From the NCBI RefSeq assembly GCF_000002995.4, contig NW_025062476.1, positions 1,044,501-1,108,500 on the forward strand: DNA of 64,000 bases. Direction: 5' to 3'. Shown here in pieces: positions 47,416-60,000 of this stretch. Position 1 is the stretch's first letter. Each line of letters starts with the position of its first letter. A program made the translations under genes and the position numbers. Under the pieces are notes generated by a model, which had not been told where the DNA came from, did not search any database, and worked only from the letters and a program-made list of their open reading frames with translations. This DNA comes from Brugia malayi (lineage: Eukaryota; Nematoda; Chromadorea; Rhabditida; Onchocercidae).

Positions 47416-49874
47416 ATGTTCTTCAATATATTTATGACACCCATCATTTGGTTCAATCTTCTACTATGCATCGCTTCTGATAATGAAACTTTCCATCTAC
47501 CTAATTTCGACACTGCTAATGAAGTTATTACAAATAATACTTATTCTGGCATCTCAGATACCTTTGGATTTCTCGATTACCTCAATTTCGAGCCAATGTT
47601 TAGCTCAGAATTTCCATCCGATCCTTCACAGTTCATTGATTTCGCTCAGTTTAGTGAAACTGAGGATGTAGGAAGTGAAGAATCGAAATCTGAAACTAAT
47701 CAGATCACAAATTCTCCTCATCCTGGTTTCTCCGATATCTATGATCCCTTCGGCCACACTAATTTTGAGTTATCACTTAGCTCAGATATGGACTCATACA
47801 GGAATCTGTGGAGAGATGCTAACGAAGAATTAAAAACGAGTGATGATAACGTGCGATATCCTTCCATTAGAGGTGAGAGTTTTGTTTTAGATACATTTAA
47901 AGATAAATACAACTTCTTGTAATTTGAGTTATTTAGATGCTCAGAATGAAACTTCTTCCTCACTTAATCTCAACAGCGATGATATTATCACATATATGCA
48001 CTTAGTCCATGGTCCACAACAAAGTGCCGTTCCAACCCATTTTCATCAACTTACTCTTCCCTCAGGCGACACATCTGGTCAACATGGAAATGCTGAACAG
48101 TGTAACATCAACAATAAGCACTTCTCGGATAACTTGAATATCCTCAATTATAGGAAAAATGCCTATAAAGGATTGGAAACAGGTAATGACAAATTGCATA
48201 ACAAAGTTCCGTTCTAATAATTCCTTACTTCATTAATAACGTGATATTGAAGAAAGAAGTAATAACGAATCGAAAATAATTTCATCACAGCAGAAAATTC
48301 ACAATTACCTGCTAAGTGAGACCTTTTTAGGGAAGATATTAAAAGTAATTTTTGCTACAAATATGTGCGAAGATAAATAAACAACTACTAATTATCTAAG
48401 CCATTTAAAATGCCATGTGATATTATTTTATAGCGCTGAAATCTTTATGATTTCTCTCATTACTTAAGTACCTTATGGTATAATAGACTACTGTTGGCAA
48501 AAATAAATGCTTTGACAAGAATTTTTCAGATAAGAAAAATTATACTTGTTATTACCCGGGATGTACTATGATCACGAAAAATCACAAAGAATATCTAACA
48601 CATAGGAAAACACACAGTCAGCCCTTCATCTATGAATGCAAAGTGCCCGATTGTGGGCGAATATTTGACCATGAATCATCATTTTACAATCACATACAGA
48701 AGCATGAACCTCGTCTTCAGTGCAAAGATTGTGGTAAATTCCTCGCCAACAGGAATGCACTGCGAAAACACAAATGGCTCTGCGGAACAAAATCTTTCAG
48801 TATGTAAATTTAGCAGAATTTCAAACATATATATCAACCTGAAATGGAATTCGTGTGAAATGTGCTACGAAACATTCGTGAGGACTGAGTGACAACACAA
48901 CGGAAAATTTACAACTATTCTTTTTGTTGCAACTGTATTCGAAAATAGTTAAGCAACTTCTTGTGATCTAAATTATTTGAAATGGAATATGATAAGATTA
49001 TTTCATGAGAGTGATATTTTATGGTTTATTAGACTACTCAATTAGCTACCAAAAACCATAATGAAATATCATTTAAAATATACAAGTGTAAGAGTTTTTT
49101 AGGAAAAAGCTATGAATGTCTGTATCCCGGGTGTGCTGTAATCGCGACAAGTTGCAATGAATATGTGACGCATATGAAAACACATGGTCAACCTTTCATC
49201 TATGAATGTAGAGCACCCGGTTGTGGGCGATTATTCGGCCATAAATCAACACTTCGCGGTCACCAGCAAATGCATGAATCTAATCCTCTATGCGAGTGCT
49301 GCGGCAAATTCTTCAGTAGCATGAATGTACTATATAGACATAAGAAATTCTGCCAAATAAAATCTCGTTAGTTTGAAAATTTAACAGAATTTTAGAAGTA
49401 TATGCCAGTTTAAAACAGAATGTATGTGAAAGAAAACATATATGGAAAATTTGTAGAAAACATAGCTTCTAGTGATGTAAATTATTTGAAATGAGATGTG
49501 CTAAGGAGTGATGTTTTTATAAATAATCAGATTACATAATTAGTTGCCAAACATTGTAACAGAATGGCAATTGCAAAAATAAATATTATAAGAGTTTTTT
49601 AGCTGGAAAAAGCTACGAATGTCTTTATCCCGGGTGTGCTGTGATCCCGAAAAGTCGCAAAGAATATCTAACACATAGGAAAGCACACGGTCAACCCTTC
49701 ATCTTTCAATGCAAAGTGACTGGTTGTGAGCGAATATTCAACAGTGAATCGTCATTTCAGAAACACAAGCAAACGCATGAACCTCATCCCCAGTGCGAGG
49801 ATTGTGGCAAATTCTTCACCACCAGGAGTGGACTGCAAAAACATAAAAAGATCTGCCAAACAAAATCTCGTTAG
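47416..49874 (+). CDS. Putatively secreted nine-finger C2H2 protein, copy 1 (intact)
   Basis: Exons: 47416-47872, 47937-48182, 48530-48799, 49103-49366, 49603-49874, giving 502 residues. Residues 1-20 (MFFNIFMTPIIWFNLLLCIA) form a hydrophobic leader. Residues 21-152 are acidic and Phe-rich (for example DTFGFLDYLNFEPMFSSEF). Residues 153-234 are Ser/His/Gln-rich. Finger triplets lie at about 241-320, 329-407 and 418-497, each C2H2-C2H2-C2HC. Intron donors (GTGAGA, GTAATG, GTATGT, GTTAGT) are all phase 1. The acidic part resembles transcription activation domains, so the architecture is that of a transcription factor carrying an export signal. I know no named family with this arrangement. If the leader is not cleaved in vivo, it could be an ordinary nuclear factor. 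Confidence 0.78.
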
Positions 49875-49913
49875 TTTATAAATTTAGCAGAATTTTAATA
49901 GATATGTTAGCCT

Positions 49914-49957
49914 GAAATAGAATGCATGTAAAATGTGTTTCACATGCATTCTATTTC
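49914..49957 (+). repeat. 16-bp perfect hairpin after copy 1
   Basis: GAAATAGAATGCATGT is followed, after a 12-nt loop, by its exact reverse complement, 40 bp beyond the stop codon. The inverted arm is absent at the equivalent place in copies 0 and 3 (44878, 60052), so it arose by a templated inverted insertion of about 25 nt. Confidence 0.85.
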
Positions 49958-52474
49958 GCGAAGCACTTGTGACCACAGAGTCACAGTACAAAATTCATTT
50001 GACGCGCTCGTTAGATGTCGCATATTTTCTTTTATAACGCTTACTCGATGTGTAGTAATTGCCCATGATCTAAGAACCAAATGCTTAAAAAGGTGTTGAC
50101 GGTGGTGACAGTGATGCTTCAATATAGATCAACGAACATTGAAAATATCAACAGAGAAACGAATGCTCCATTCGCTCTTCACCAAATTACTTTGTTTTTC
50201 TAATTCGTGGAAAGTATGCAGAAAAGCATATCATTTCATCCACAAAACCAAGCTGCGATGAACTGCTAATCATTTCTTTTGGCGTTACAAAACAAGTAAA
50301 AATTTTCATTTCAGAAAATGTGACAGAATTTGAACATTCTTTGCAAGCATAAGAAAAGGAGTGTAGCAATCGGACGTTTTCGAGACATCAGAATGCAGCT
50401 ACCAATTTATAATTTCATTTTGTTATTGGATATTTAATATTTTATCGTCATTTATTATCTCATGAATATCATAAAAATGCATAAACATATAATTGACAAT
50501 GAAATCTAAAATTTGAAGGCAAGCAATTAAATGCAACGCTCAATAAAGGATTTATCATGCAAAAAGGTAACAAAAAAAAAAAAAAAAAAATAATTGATAG
50601 AGTATTTTTTTAATAATAGTTTTTAACAAAAGTGGGTAACACGAGAAGATTTTAAGCAAAAAAAATGGTTTTATAAGAAAAAAAAGTAAGCTAGTTGCAA
50701 TTTAGTCTAAATCTTGATGTGCAAAATAAATGGTAGATAGTGTAATGAAAGAACTTCCATCACATCACTGTTTCATCATAGCTTTTATTACTTGCAAAAG
50801 TTAACATTTGTAAACAGTTTAAAATTTATTTCGTTGAGTGCAAAACTTGTTGAACATTCATAAACATTAATTTAGCATTACGTATTTTAAAAAATTTGGA
50901 ATGAAAAAAATTCAAATGAAAATAATGTTCAAATATATAAGAAATTGAAGTGATATAGTCTTCAGAGAATTTAATCATGATAGCTTAAAAATAATGCGTA
51001 TTAAATGTCTTGATAGCTTCTTGAAATTTGTTTGGGAAGAATAGATTTAATGGAAGAAATAATTAACCTAATTACAAGTGTAAACAATTTTAAAATTTGC
51101 AGGTGAGATTTTAACTCTATCCAGAATGTCTCGCAATTAAATGAGGTAATCAAATTAAAATTATTGAAATATTGATTTAAAAATTTTTTATCACAAATCC
51201 AGCTATGAATTAAAAAAGTTTTGTAAGTCGCTATTACAGAATTGAATTTTAATATCAATTTTAGCTTTAGTACCTTGCAAAATAATTTGATGATATCATA
51301 TTCAGCTAATTTCAGTAGTTTTTATTAAAAATACAAAATTTAAAGTGTTGGAAAGTTTGCCATACTGAAATTTTAAAGAATTATAACATTAATTTGAACT
51401 TATTTAGGAACTTCCCTGGCGCCATGTCTTCGATAGATATTTTGGTGGCAAAATTCTTCCCCTAATAATACCATAAATTATTTGAAACATCAATTTAAAA
51501 TGATAAATTAATATTGAGATGCGAAATTGAAATTTTTTAAAAACAAATCGTAGATCAACAAAATTCTGCGACTCGCTAATACAGAATTAAATTTTTATAT
51601 CAATTTTAGCTTTAGTACCTTGCAAACTCTTAATGTGAAAAAGAATTTCATATTTATGTAGAATAATGCATAAATATTAAAAAAAGTAAGGAAATGATTG
51701 GTAAATTTTTGAATCAAATAATCCAATAAAATATTAGTAGCAATATTGCCAATAGACAATACTCATGGAGGCAGTAAACAGGCTAATATATTTCCAGTTG
51801 TTAGTTAATTGATGTCACCAAAATTTAAAACCTAAAATTTTTACAATAGTGCAAATAATTCATTCAATATTTTATTTACCACTCAACATACAATACTTTA
51901 TTAAACAAAGTAGACAGGATTATTGAATATTGCACAGATTAAATATTTCAATGACATTTAATTCCAGCTATTCACCAGTTTCCTTTATGCAAATGTTACT
52001 CCATTTTATCAACCAAACTTTTTTTTTTTTTTGAAATATTGAAATTTTTTTTATAATAGTAGGAATAGTTATGGATGTATGTCAATAAGCAATATTTATC
52101 AAATTTCAAGTGATCCAATGAAGTTCTATCAGTGATATTATTAGTGGTATGTATTTTATTAAATGCATCAAAATCCCATATCTCACGATGTCACCCAGTG
52201 TACATGTATTACTGAAATGGTAGAACACGCTACTGCAGCGCTTCCTTCGAGTTTCAAAAGAGCATTTATAAACTTTATAAACCACAAATGGTGGAGAGGA
52301 AAGCAGAATGAAAGAGAAAAAATATTAAAAACAATGAGGATTTGAAACTGTTTCACATTTGGTGTTTAACTTTTCACAACGATTAAAAACCTTTGATCTT
52401 TAAATCCAAGCAATCTGAAATAAAAAGCTTCCATTTGAGCATTTCTGTCATCTCACAAAATTGTGTGCTTCACC
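49958..52474 (+). other. Spacer and upstream region of copy 2
   Basis: Same content as the spacer before copy 1: alternative terminal exon block, AATAAA, poly-A tract (19 A), T run, short ORF at 52163. No additional gene seen. Confidence 0.55.
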
Positions 52475-54932
52475 ATGTTCTTCAATATATTTATGACACC
52501 CATCATTTGGTTCAATCTTCTACTATGCATCGCTTCTGATAATGAAACTTTCCATCTACCTAATTTCGACACTGCTAATGAAGTTATTACAAATAATACT
52601 TATTCTGGCATCTCAGATACCTTTGGATTTCTCGATTACCTCAATTTCGAGCCAATGTTTAGCTCAGAATTTCCATCCGATCCTTCACAGTTCATTGATT
52701 TCGCTCAGTTTAGTGAAACTGAGGATGTAGGAAGTGAAGAATCGAAATCTGAAACTAATCAGATCACAAATTCTCCTCATCCTGGTTTCTCCGATATCTA
52801 TGATCCCTTCGGCCACACTAATTTTGAGTTATCACTTAGCTCAGATATGGACTCATACAGGAATCTGTGGAGAGATGCTAACGAAGAATTAAAAACGAGT
52901 GATGATAACGTGCGATATCCTTCCATTAGAGGTGAGAGTTTTGTTTTAGATACATTTAAAGATAAATACAACTTCTTGTAATTTGAGTTATTTAGATGCT
53001 CAGAATGAAACTTCTTCCTCACTTAATCTCAACAGCGATGATATTATCACATATATGCACTTAGTCCATGGTCCACAACAAAGTGCCGTTCCAACCCATT
53101 TTCATCAACTTACTCTTCCCTCAGGCGACACATCTGGTCAACATGGAAATGCTGAACAGTGTAACATCAACAATAAGCACTTCTCGGATAACTTGAATAT
53201 CCTCAATTATAGGAAAATGCCTATAAAGGATTGGAAACAGGTAATGACAAATTGCATAACAAAGTTCCGTTCTAATAATTCCTTACTTCATTAATAACGT
53301 GATATTGAAGAAAGAAGTAATAACGAATCGAAAATAATTTCATCACAGCAGAAAATTCACAATTACCTGCTAAGTGAGACCTTTTTAGGGAAGATATTAA
53401 AAGTAATTTTTGCTACAAATATGTGCGAAGATAAATAAACAACTACTAATTATCTAAGCCATTTAAAATGCCATGTGATATTATTTTATAGCGCTGAAAT
53501 CTTTATGATTTCTCTCATTACTTAAGTACCTTATGGTATAATAGACTACTGTTGGCAAAAATAAATGCTTTGACAAGAATTTTTCAGATAAGAAAAATTA
53601 TACTTGTTATTACCCGGGATGTACTATGATCACGAAAAATCACAAAGAATATCTAACACATAGGAAAACACACAGTCAGCCCTTCATCTATGAATGCAAA
53701 GTGCCCGATTGTGGGCGAATATTTGACCATGAATCATCATTTTACAATCACATACAGAAGCATGAACCTCGTCTTCAGTGCAAAGATTGTGGTAAATTCC
53801 TCGCCAACAGGAATGCACTGCGAAAACACAAATGGCTCTGCGGAACAAAATCTTTCAGTATGTAAATTTAGCAGAATTTCAAACATATATATCAACCTGA
53901 AATGGAATTCGTGTGAAATGTGCTACGAAACATTCGTGAGGACTGAGTGACAACACAACGGAAAATTTACAACTATTCTTTTTGTTGCAACTGTATTCGA
54001 AAATAGTTAAGCAACTTCTTGTGATCTAAATTATTTGAAATGGAATATGATAAGATTATTTCATGAGAGTGATATTTTATGGTTTATTAGACTACTCAAT
54101 TAGCTACCAAAAACCATAATGAAATATCATTTAAAATATACAAGTGTAAGAGTTTTTTAGGAAAAAGCTATGAATGTCTGTATCCCGGGTGTGCTGTAAT
54201 CGCGACAAGTTGCAATGAATATGTGACGCATATGAAAACACATGGTCAACCTTTCATCTATGAATGTAGAGCACCCGGTTGTGGGCGATTATTCGGCCAT
54301 AAATCAACACTTCGCGGTCACCAGCAAATGCATGAATCTAATCCTCTATGCGAGTGCTGCGGCAAATTCTTCAGTAGCATGAATGTACTATATAGACATA
54401 AGAAATTCTGCCAAATAAAATCTCGTTAGTTTGAAAATTTAACAGAATTTTAGAAGTATATGCCAGTTTAAAACAGAATGTATGTGAAAGAAAACATATA
54501 TGGAAAATTTGTAGAAAACATAGCTTCTAGTGATGTAAATTATTTGAAATGAGATGTGCTAAGGAGTGATGTTTTTATAAATAATCAGATTACATAATTA
54601 GTTGCCAAACATTGTAACAGAATGGCAATTGCAAAAATAAATATTATAAGAGTTTTTTAGCTGGAAAAAGCTACGAATGTCTTTATCCCGGGTGTGCTGT
54701 GATCCCGAAAAGTCGCAAAGAATATCTAACACATAGGAAAGCACACGGTCAACCCTTCATCTTTCAATGCAAAGTGACTGGTTGTGAGCGAATATTCAAC
54801 AATGAATCGTCATTTCAGAAACACAAGCAAACGCATGAACCTCATCCCCAGTGCGAGGATTGTGGCAAATTCTTCACCACCAGGAATGGACTGCAAAAAC
54901 ATAAAAAGATCTGCCAAACAAAATCTCGTTAG
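52475..54932 (+). CDS. Nine-finger C2H2 protein, copy 2, frameshift in exon 2
   Basis: Exons: 52475-52931, 52996-53240, 53588-53857, 54161-54424, 54661-54932. The sequence matches copy 1 almost completely. The run after AATTATAGG at 53214-53217 has four A instead of five. This one-base loss puts exon 2 out of phase with the finger exons, so the fingers would not be translated unless the base is a consensus error. In exon 5 two codons differ from copy 1 (Ser to Asn at 54801 and 54885), both in finger recognition helices. Confidence 0.7.
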
Positions 54933-54971
54933 TTTATAAATTTAGCAGAATTTTAATAGATATGTTAGCCT

Positions 54972-55015
54972 GAAATAGAATGCATGTAAAATGTGTTTCA
55001 CATGCATTCTATTTC
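54972..55015 (+). repeat. 16-bp perfect hairpin after copy 2
   Basis: Same inverted repeat as at 49914-49957, showing that the inversion event predates the split of copies 1 and 2. Confidence 0.85.
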
Positions 55016-57532
55016 GCGAAGCACTTGTGACCACAGAGTCACAGTACAAAATTCATTTGACGCGCTCGTTAGATGTCGCATATTTTCTTTTATAACGCTT
55101 ACTCGATGTGTAGTAATTGCCCATGATCTAAGAACCAAATGCTTAAAAAGGTGTTGACGGTGGTGACAGTGATGCTTCAATATAGATCAACGAACATTGA
55201 AAATATCAACAGAGAAACGAATGCTCCATTCGCTCTTCACCAAATTACTTTGTTTTTCTAATTCGTGGAAAGTATGCAGAAAAGCATATCATTTCATCCA
55301 CAAAACCAAGCTGCGATGAACTGCTAATCATTTCTTTTGGCGTTACAAAACAAGTAAAAATTTTCATTTCAGAAAATGTGACAGAATTTGAACATTCTTT
55401 GCAAGCATAAGAAAAGGAGTGTAGCAATCGGACGTTTTCGAGACATCAGAATGCAGCTACCAATTTATAATTTCATTTTGTTATTGGATATTTAATATTT
55501 TATCGTCATTTATTATCTCATGAATATCATAAAAATGCATAAACATATAATTGACAATGAAATCTAAAATTTGAAGGCAAGCAATTAAATGCAACGCTCA
55601 ATAAAGGATTTATCATGCAAAAAGGTAACAAAAAAAAAAAAAAAAAAATAATTGATAGAGTATTTTTTTAATAATAGTTTTTAACAAAAGTGGGTAACAC
55701 GAGAAGATTTTAAGCAAAAAAAATGGTTTTATAAGAAAAAAAAGTAAGCTAGTTGCAATTTAGTCTAAATCTTGATGTGCAAAATAAATGGTAGATAGTG
55801 TAATGAAAGAACTTCCATCACATCACTGTTTCATCATAGCTTTTATTACTTGCAAAAGTTAACATTTGTAAACAGTTTAAAATTTATTTCGTTGAGTGCA
55901 AAACTTGTTGAACATTCATAAACATTAATTTAGCATTACGTATTTTAAAAAATTTGGAATGAAAAAAATTCAAATGAAAATAATGTTCAAATATATAAGA
56001 AATTGAAGTGATATAGTCTTCAGAGAATTTAATCATGATAGCTTAAAAATAATGCGTATTAAATGTCTTGATAGCTTCTTGAAATTTGTTTGGGAAGAAT
56101 AGATTTAATGGAAGAAATAATTAACCTAATTACAAGTGTAAACAATTTTAAAATTTGCAGGTGAGATTTTAACTCTATCCAGAATGTCTCGCAATTAAAT
56201 GAGGTAATCAAATTAAAATTATTGAAATATTGATTTAAAAATTTTTTATCACAAATCCAGCTATGAATTAAAAAAGTTTTGTAAGTCGCTATTACAGAAT
56301 TGAATTTTAATATCAATTTTAGCTTTAGTACCTTGCAAAATAATTTGATGATATCATATTCAGCTAATTTCAGTAGTTTTTATTAAAAATACAAAATTTA
56401 AAGTGTTGGAAAGTTTGCCATACTGAAATTTTAAAGAATTATAACATTAATTTGAACTTATTTAGGAACTTCCCTGGCGCCATGTCTTCGATAGATATTT
56501 TGGTGGCAAAATTCTTCCCCTAATAATACCATAAATTATTTGAAACATCAATTTAAAATGATAAATTAATATTGAGATGCGAAATTGAAATTTTTTAAAA
56601 ACAAATCGTAGATCAACAAAATTCTGCGACTCGCTAATACAGAATTAAATTTTTATATCAATTTTAGCTTTAGTACCTTGCAAACTCTTAATGTGAAAAA
56701 GAATTTCATATTTATGTAGAATAATGCATAAATATTAAAAAAAGTAAGGAAATGATTGGTAAATTTTTGAATCAAATAATCCAATAAAATATTAGTAGCA
56801 ATATTGCCAATAGACAATACTCATGGAGGCAGTAAACAGGCTAATATATTTCCAGTTGTTAGTTAATTGATGTCACCAAAATTTAAAACCTAAAATTTTT
56901 ACAATAGTGCAAATAATTCATTCAATATTTTATTTACCACTCAACATACAATACTTTATTAAACAAAGTAGACAGGATTATTGAATATTGCACAGATTAA
57001 ATATTTCAATGACATTTAATTCCAGCTATTCACCAGTTTCCTTTATGCAAATGTTACTCCATTTTATCAACCAAACTTTTTTTTTTTTTTGAAATATTGA
57101 AATTTTTTTTATAATAGTAGGAATAGTTATGGATGTATGTCAATAAGCAATATTTATCAAATTTCAAGTGATCCAATGAAGTTCTATCAGTGATATTATT
57201 AGTGGTATGTATTTTATTAAATGCATCAAAATCCCATATCTCACGATGTCACCCAGTGTACATGTATTACTGAAATGGTAGAACACGCTACTGCAGCGCT
57301 TCCTTCGAGTTTCAAAAGAGCATTTATAAACTTTATAAACCACAAATGGTGGAGAGGAAAGCAGAATGAAAGAGAAAAAATATTAAAAACAATGAGGATT
57401 TGAAACTGTTTCACATTTGGTGTTTAACTTTTCACAACGATTAAAAACCTTTGATCTTTAAATCCAAGCAATCTGAAATAAAAAGCTTCCATTTGAGCAT
57501 TTCTGTCATCTCACAAAATTGTGTGCTTCACC
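55016..57532 (+). other. Spacer and upstream region of copy 3
   Basis: Same content as the other spacers, with the short ORF at 57221. No additional gene seen. Confidence 0.55.
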
Positions 57533-60000
57533 ATGTTCTTCAATATATTTATGACACCCATCATTTGGTTCAATCTTCTACTATGCATCGCTTCTGATAA
57601 TGAAACTTTCCATCTACCTAATTTCGACACTGCTAATGAAGTTATTACAAATAATACTTATTCTGGCATCTCAGATACCTTTGGATTTCTCGATTACCTC
57701 AATTTCGAGCCAATGTTTAGCTCAGAATTTCCATCCGATCCTTCACAGTTCATTGATTTCGCTCAGTTTAGTGAAACTGAGGATGTAGGAAGTGAAGAAT
57801 CGAAATCTGAAACTAATCAGATCACAAATTCTCCTCATCCTGGTTTCTCCGATATCTATGATCCCTTCGGCCACACTAATTTTGAGTTATCACTTAGCTC
57901 AGATATGGACTCATACAGGAATCTGTGGAGAGATGCTAACGAAGAATTAAAAACGAGTGATGATAACGTGCGATATCCTTCCATTAGAGGTGAGAGTTTT
58001 GTTTTAGATACATTTAAAGATAAATACAACTTCTTGTAATTTGAGTTATTTAGATGCTCAGAATGAAACTTCTTCCTCACTTAATCTCAACAGCGATGAT
58101 ATTATCACATATATGCACTTAGTCCATGGTCCACAACAAAGTGCCGTTCCAACCCATTTTCATCAACTTACTCTTCCCTCAGGCGACACATCTGGTCAAC
58201 ATGGAAATGCTGAACAGTGTAACATCAACAATAAGCACTTCTCGGATAACTTGAATATCCTCAATTATAGGAAAATGCCTATAAAGGATTGGAAACAGGT
58301 AATGACAAATTGCATAACAAAGTTCCGTTCTAATAATTCCTTACTTCATTAATAACGTGATATTGAAGAAAGAAGTAATAACGAATCGAAAATAATTTCA
58401 TCACAGCAGAAAATTCACAATTACCTGCTAAGTGAGACCTTTTTAGGGAAGATATTAAAAGTAATTTTTGCTACAAATATGTGCGAAGATAAATAAACAA
58501 CTACTAATTATCTAAGCCATTTAAAATGCCATGTGATATTATTTTATAGCGCTGAAATCTTTATGATTTCTCTCATTACTTAAGTACTGAATAGTGTAAT
58601 AGACTACTGTTGGCAAAAATAAATGCTTTGACAAGAATTTTTCAGATAAGAAAATTATACTTGTTATTACCCGGGATGTACTATGATCACGAAAAATCAC
58701 AAAGAATATCTAACACATAGGAAAACACACAGTCAGCCCTTCATCTATGAATGCAAAGTGCCCGATTGTGGGCGAATATTTGACCATGAATCATCATTTT
58801 ACAATCACATACAGAAGCATGAACCTCGTCTTCAGTGCAAAGATTGTGGTAAATTTCCTCGCCAACAGGAATGCACTGCGAAAACACAAATGGCTCTGCG
58901 AAACAAAATCTTTCAGTATGTAAATTTAGCAGAATTTCAAACATATATATCAACCTGAAATGGAATTCGTGTGAAATGTGCTACGAAACATTCGTGAGGA
59001 CTGAGTGACAACACAACGGAAAATTTACAACTATTCTTTTTGTTGCAACTGTATTCGAAAATAGTTAAGCAACTTTCTTGTGATCTAAATTATTTGAAAT
59101 GGAAATATGATAAGATTATTTCATTGAGAGTGATATTTTATGGTTTATTAGACTACTCAATTAGCTACCAAAAACCATAATGAAATATCATTTAAAATAT
59201 ACAAGTGTAAAGATTTTTTAGGAAAAAAGCTATGAATGTCTGTATCCCGGGTGTGCTGTAATCGCGACAAGTTGCAATGAATATGTGACGCATAATGAAA
59301 ACACACGGTCAACCTTTCATCTATGAATGTAGAGCACCCGGTTGTGGGCGATTATTCGGCCATGAATCAACACTTTCAGCGTCACCAGCAAATGCATGAA
59401 TCCTAATCCTCTATGCGAGTGCTGCGGCAAATTCTTCAGTAGCATGAATGTACTATATAGACATAAGAAATTCTGCCAAATAAAATCTCGTTAGTTTGCA
59501 AAATTTAACAGAATTTTAGAAGTATATGCCAGTTTGAAAACAGGAATGTATGTGAAAGAAAAACAATATATGGAAAATTTGTAGAAAACATTAGCCTTCT
59601 AGTGATGTAAATTATTTGAAATGAGATGTGCTAATGAGAGTGATATTTTTATAATAATCAGATTACATAATTAGTTACCAAACATCTGTAATAAAATATC
59701 AATTGCAAAAACAAATATAAGAGTTTTTCAGATGAACGATGCTACGAATGCTGTTATCTCGGATGTACTATGATCACGAACAGTTACAAGGAATATATAA
59801 CACATAAGAAAACACACGGTCAGCCCTTCATCTATGAATGCAGAGTGCCTGGTTGTGGGCGGACATTCAACCATGATTCAGCACTTTATTATCATAAGCA
59901 AACGCATGAACCTCATCCTCAGTGCGAGTGCTGCTGCAAATCGTTCAACACCAGGAAGGGACTGCATCAACATAAGAAGATACAGCATACAGCTAAATAA
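57533..60000 (+). pseudogene. Nine-finger C2H2 gene, copy 3, multiple indels and chimeric last exon
   Basis: Exons by homology: 57533-57989, 58054-58298, 58646-58915, about 59222-59490, 59732-60000. Exon 2 lacks one A (58272-58275). Exon 3 lacks one A near 58652 and has an extra T near 58856. Exon 4 has several single-base insertions (extra A near 59225, A near 59295, bases near 59370 and 59402). The last exon is intact but unlike that of copies 1 and 2. It ends HKKIQHTAK as in copy 0 and has CECCCKSF in place of a CGK-type finger. As written the gene is inactive. Many of the changes are single-base insertions, so poor consensus quality is a serious alternative. Confidence 0.65.
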
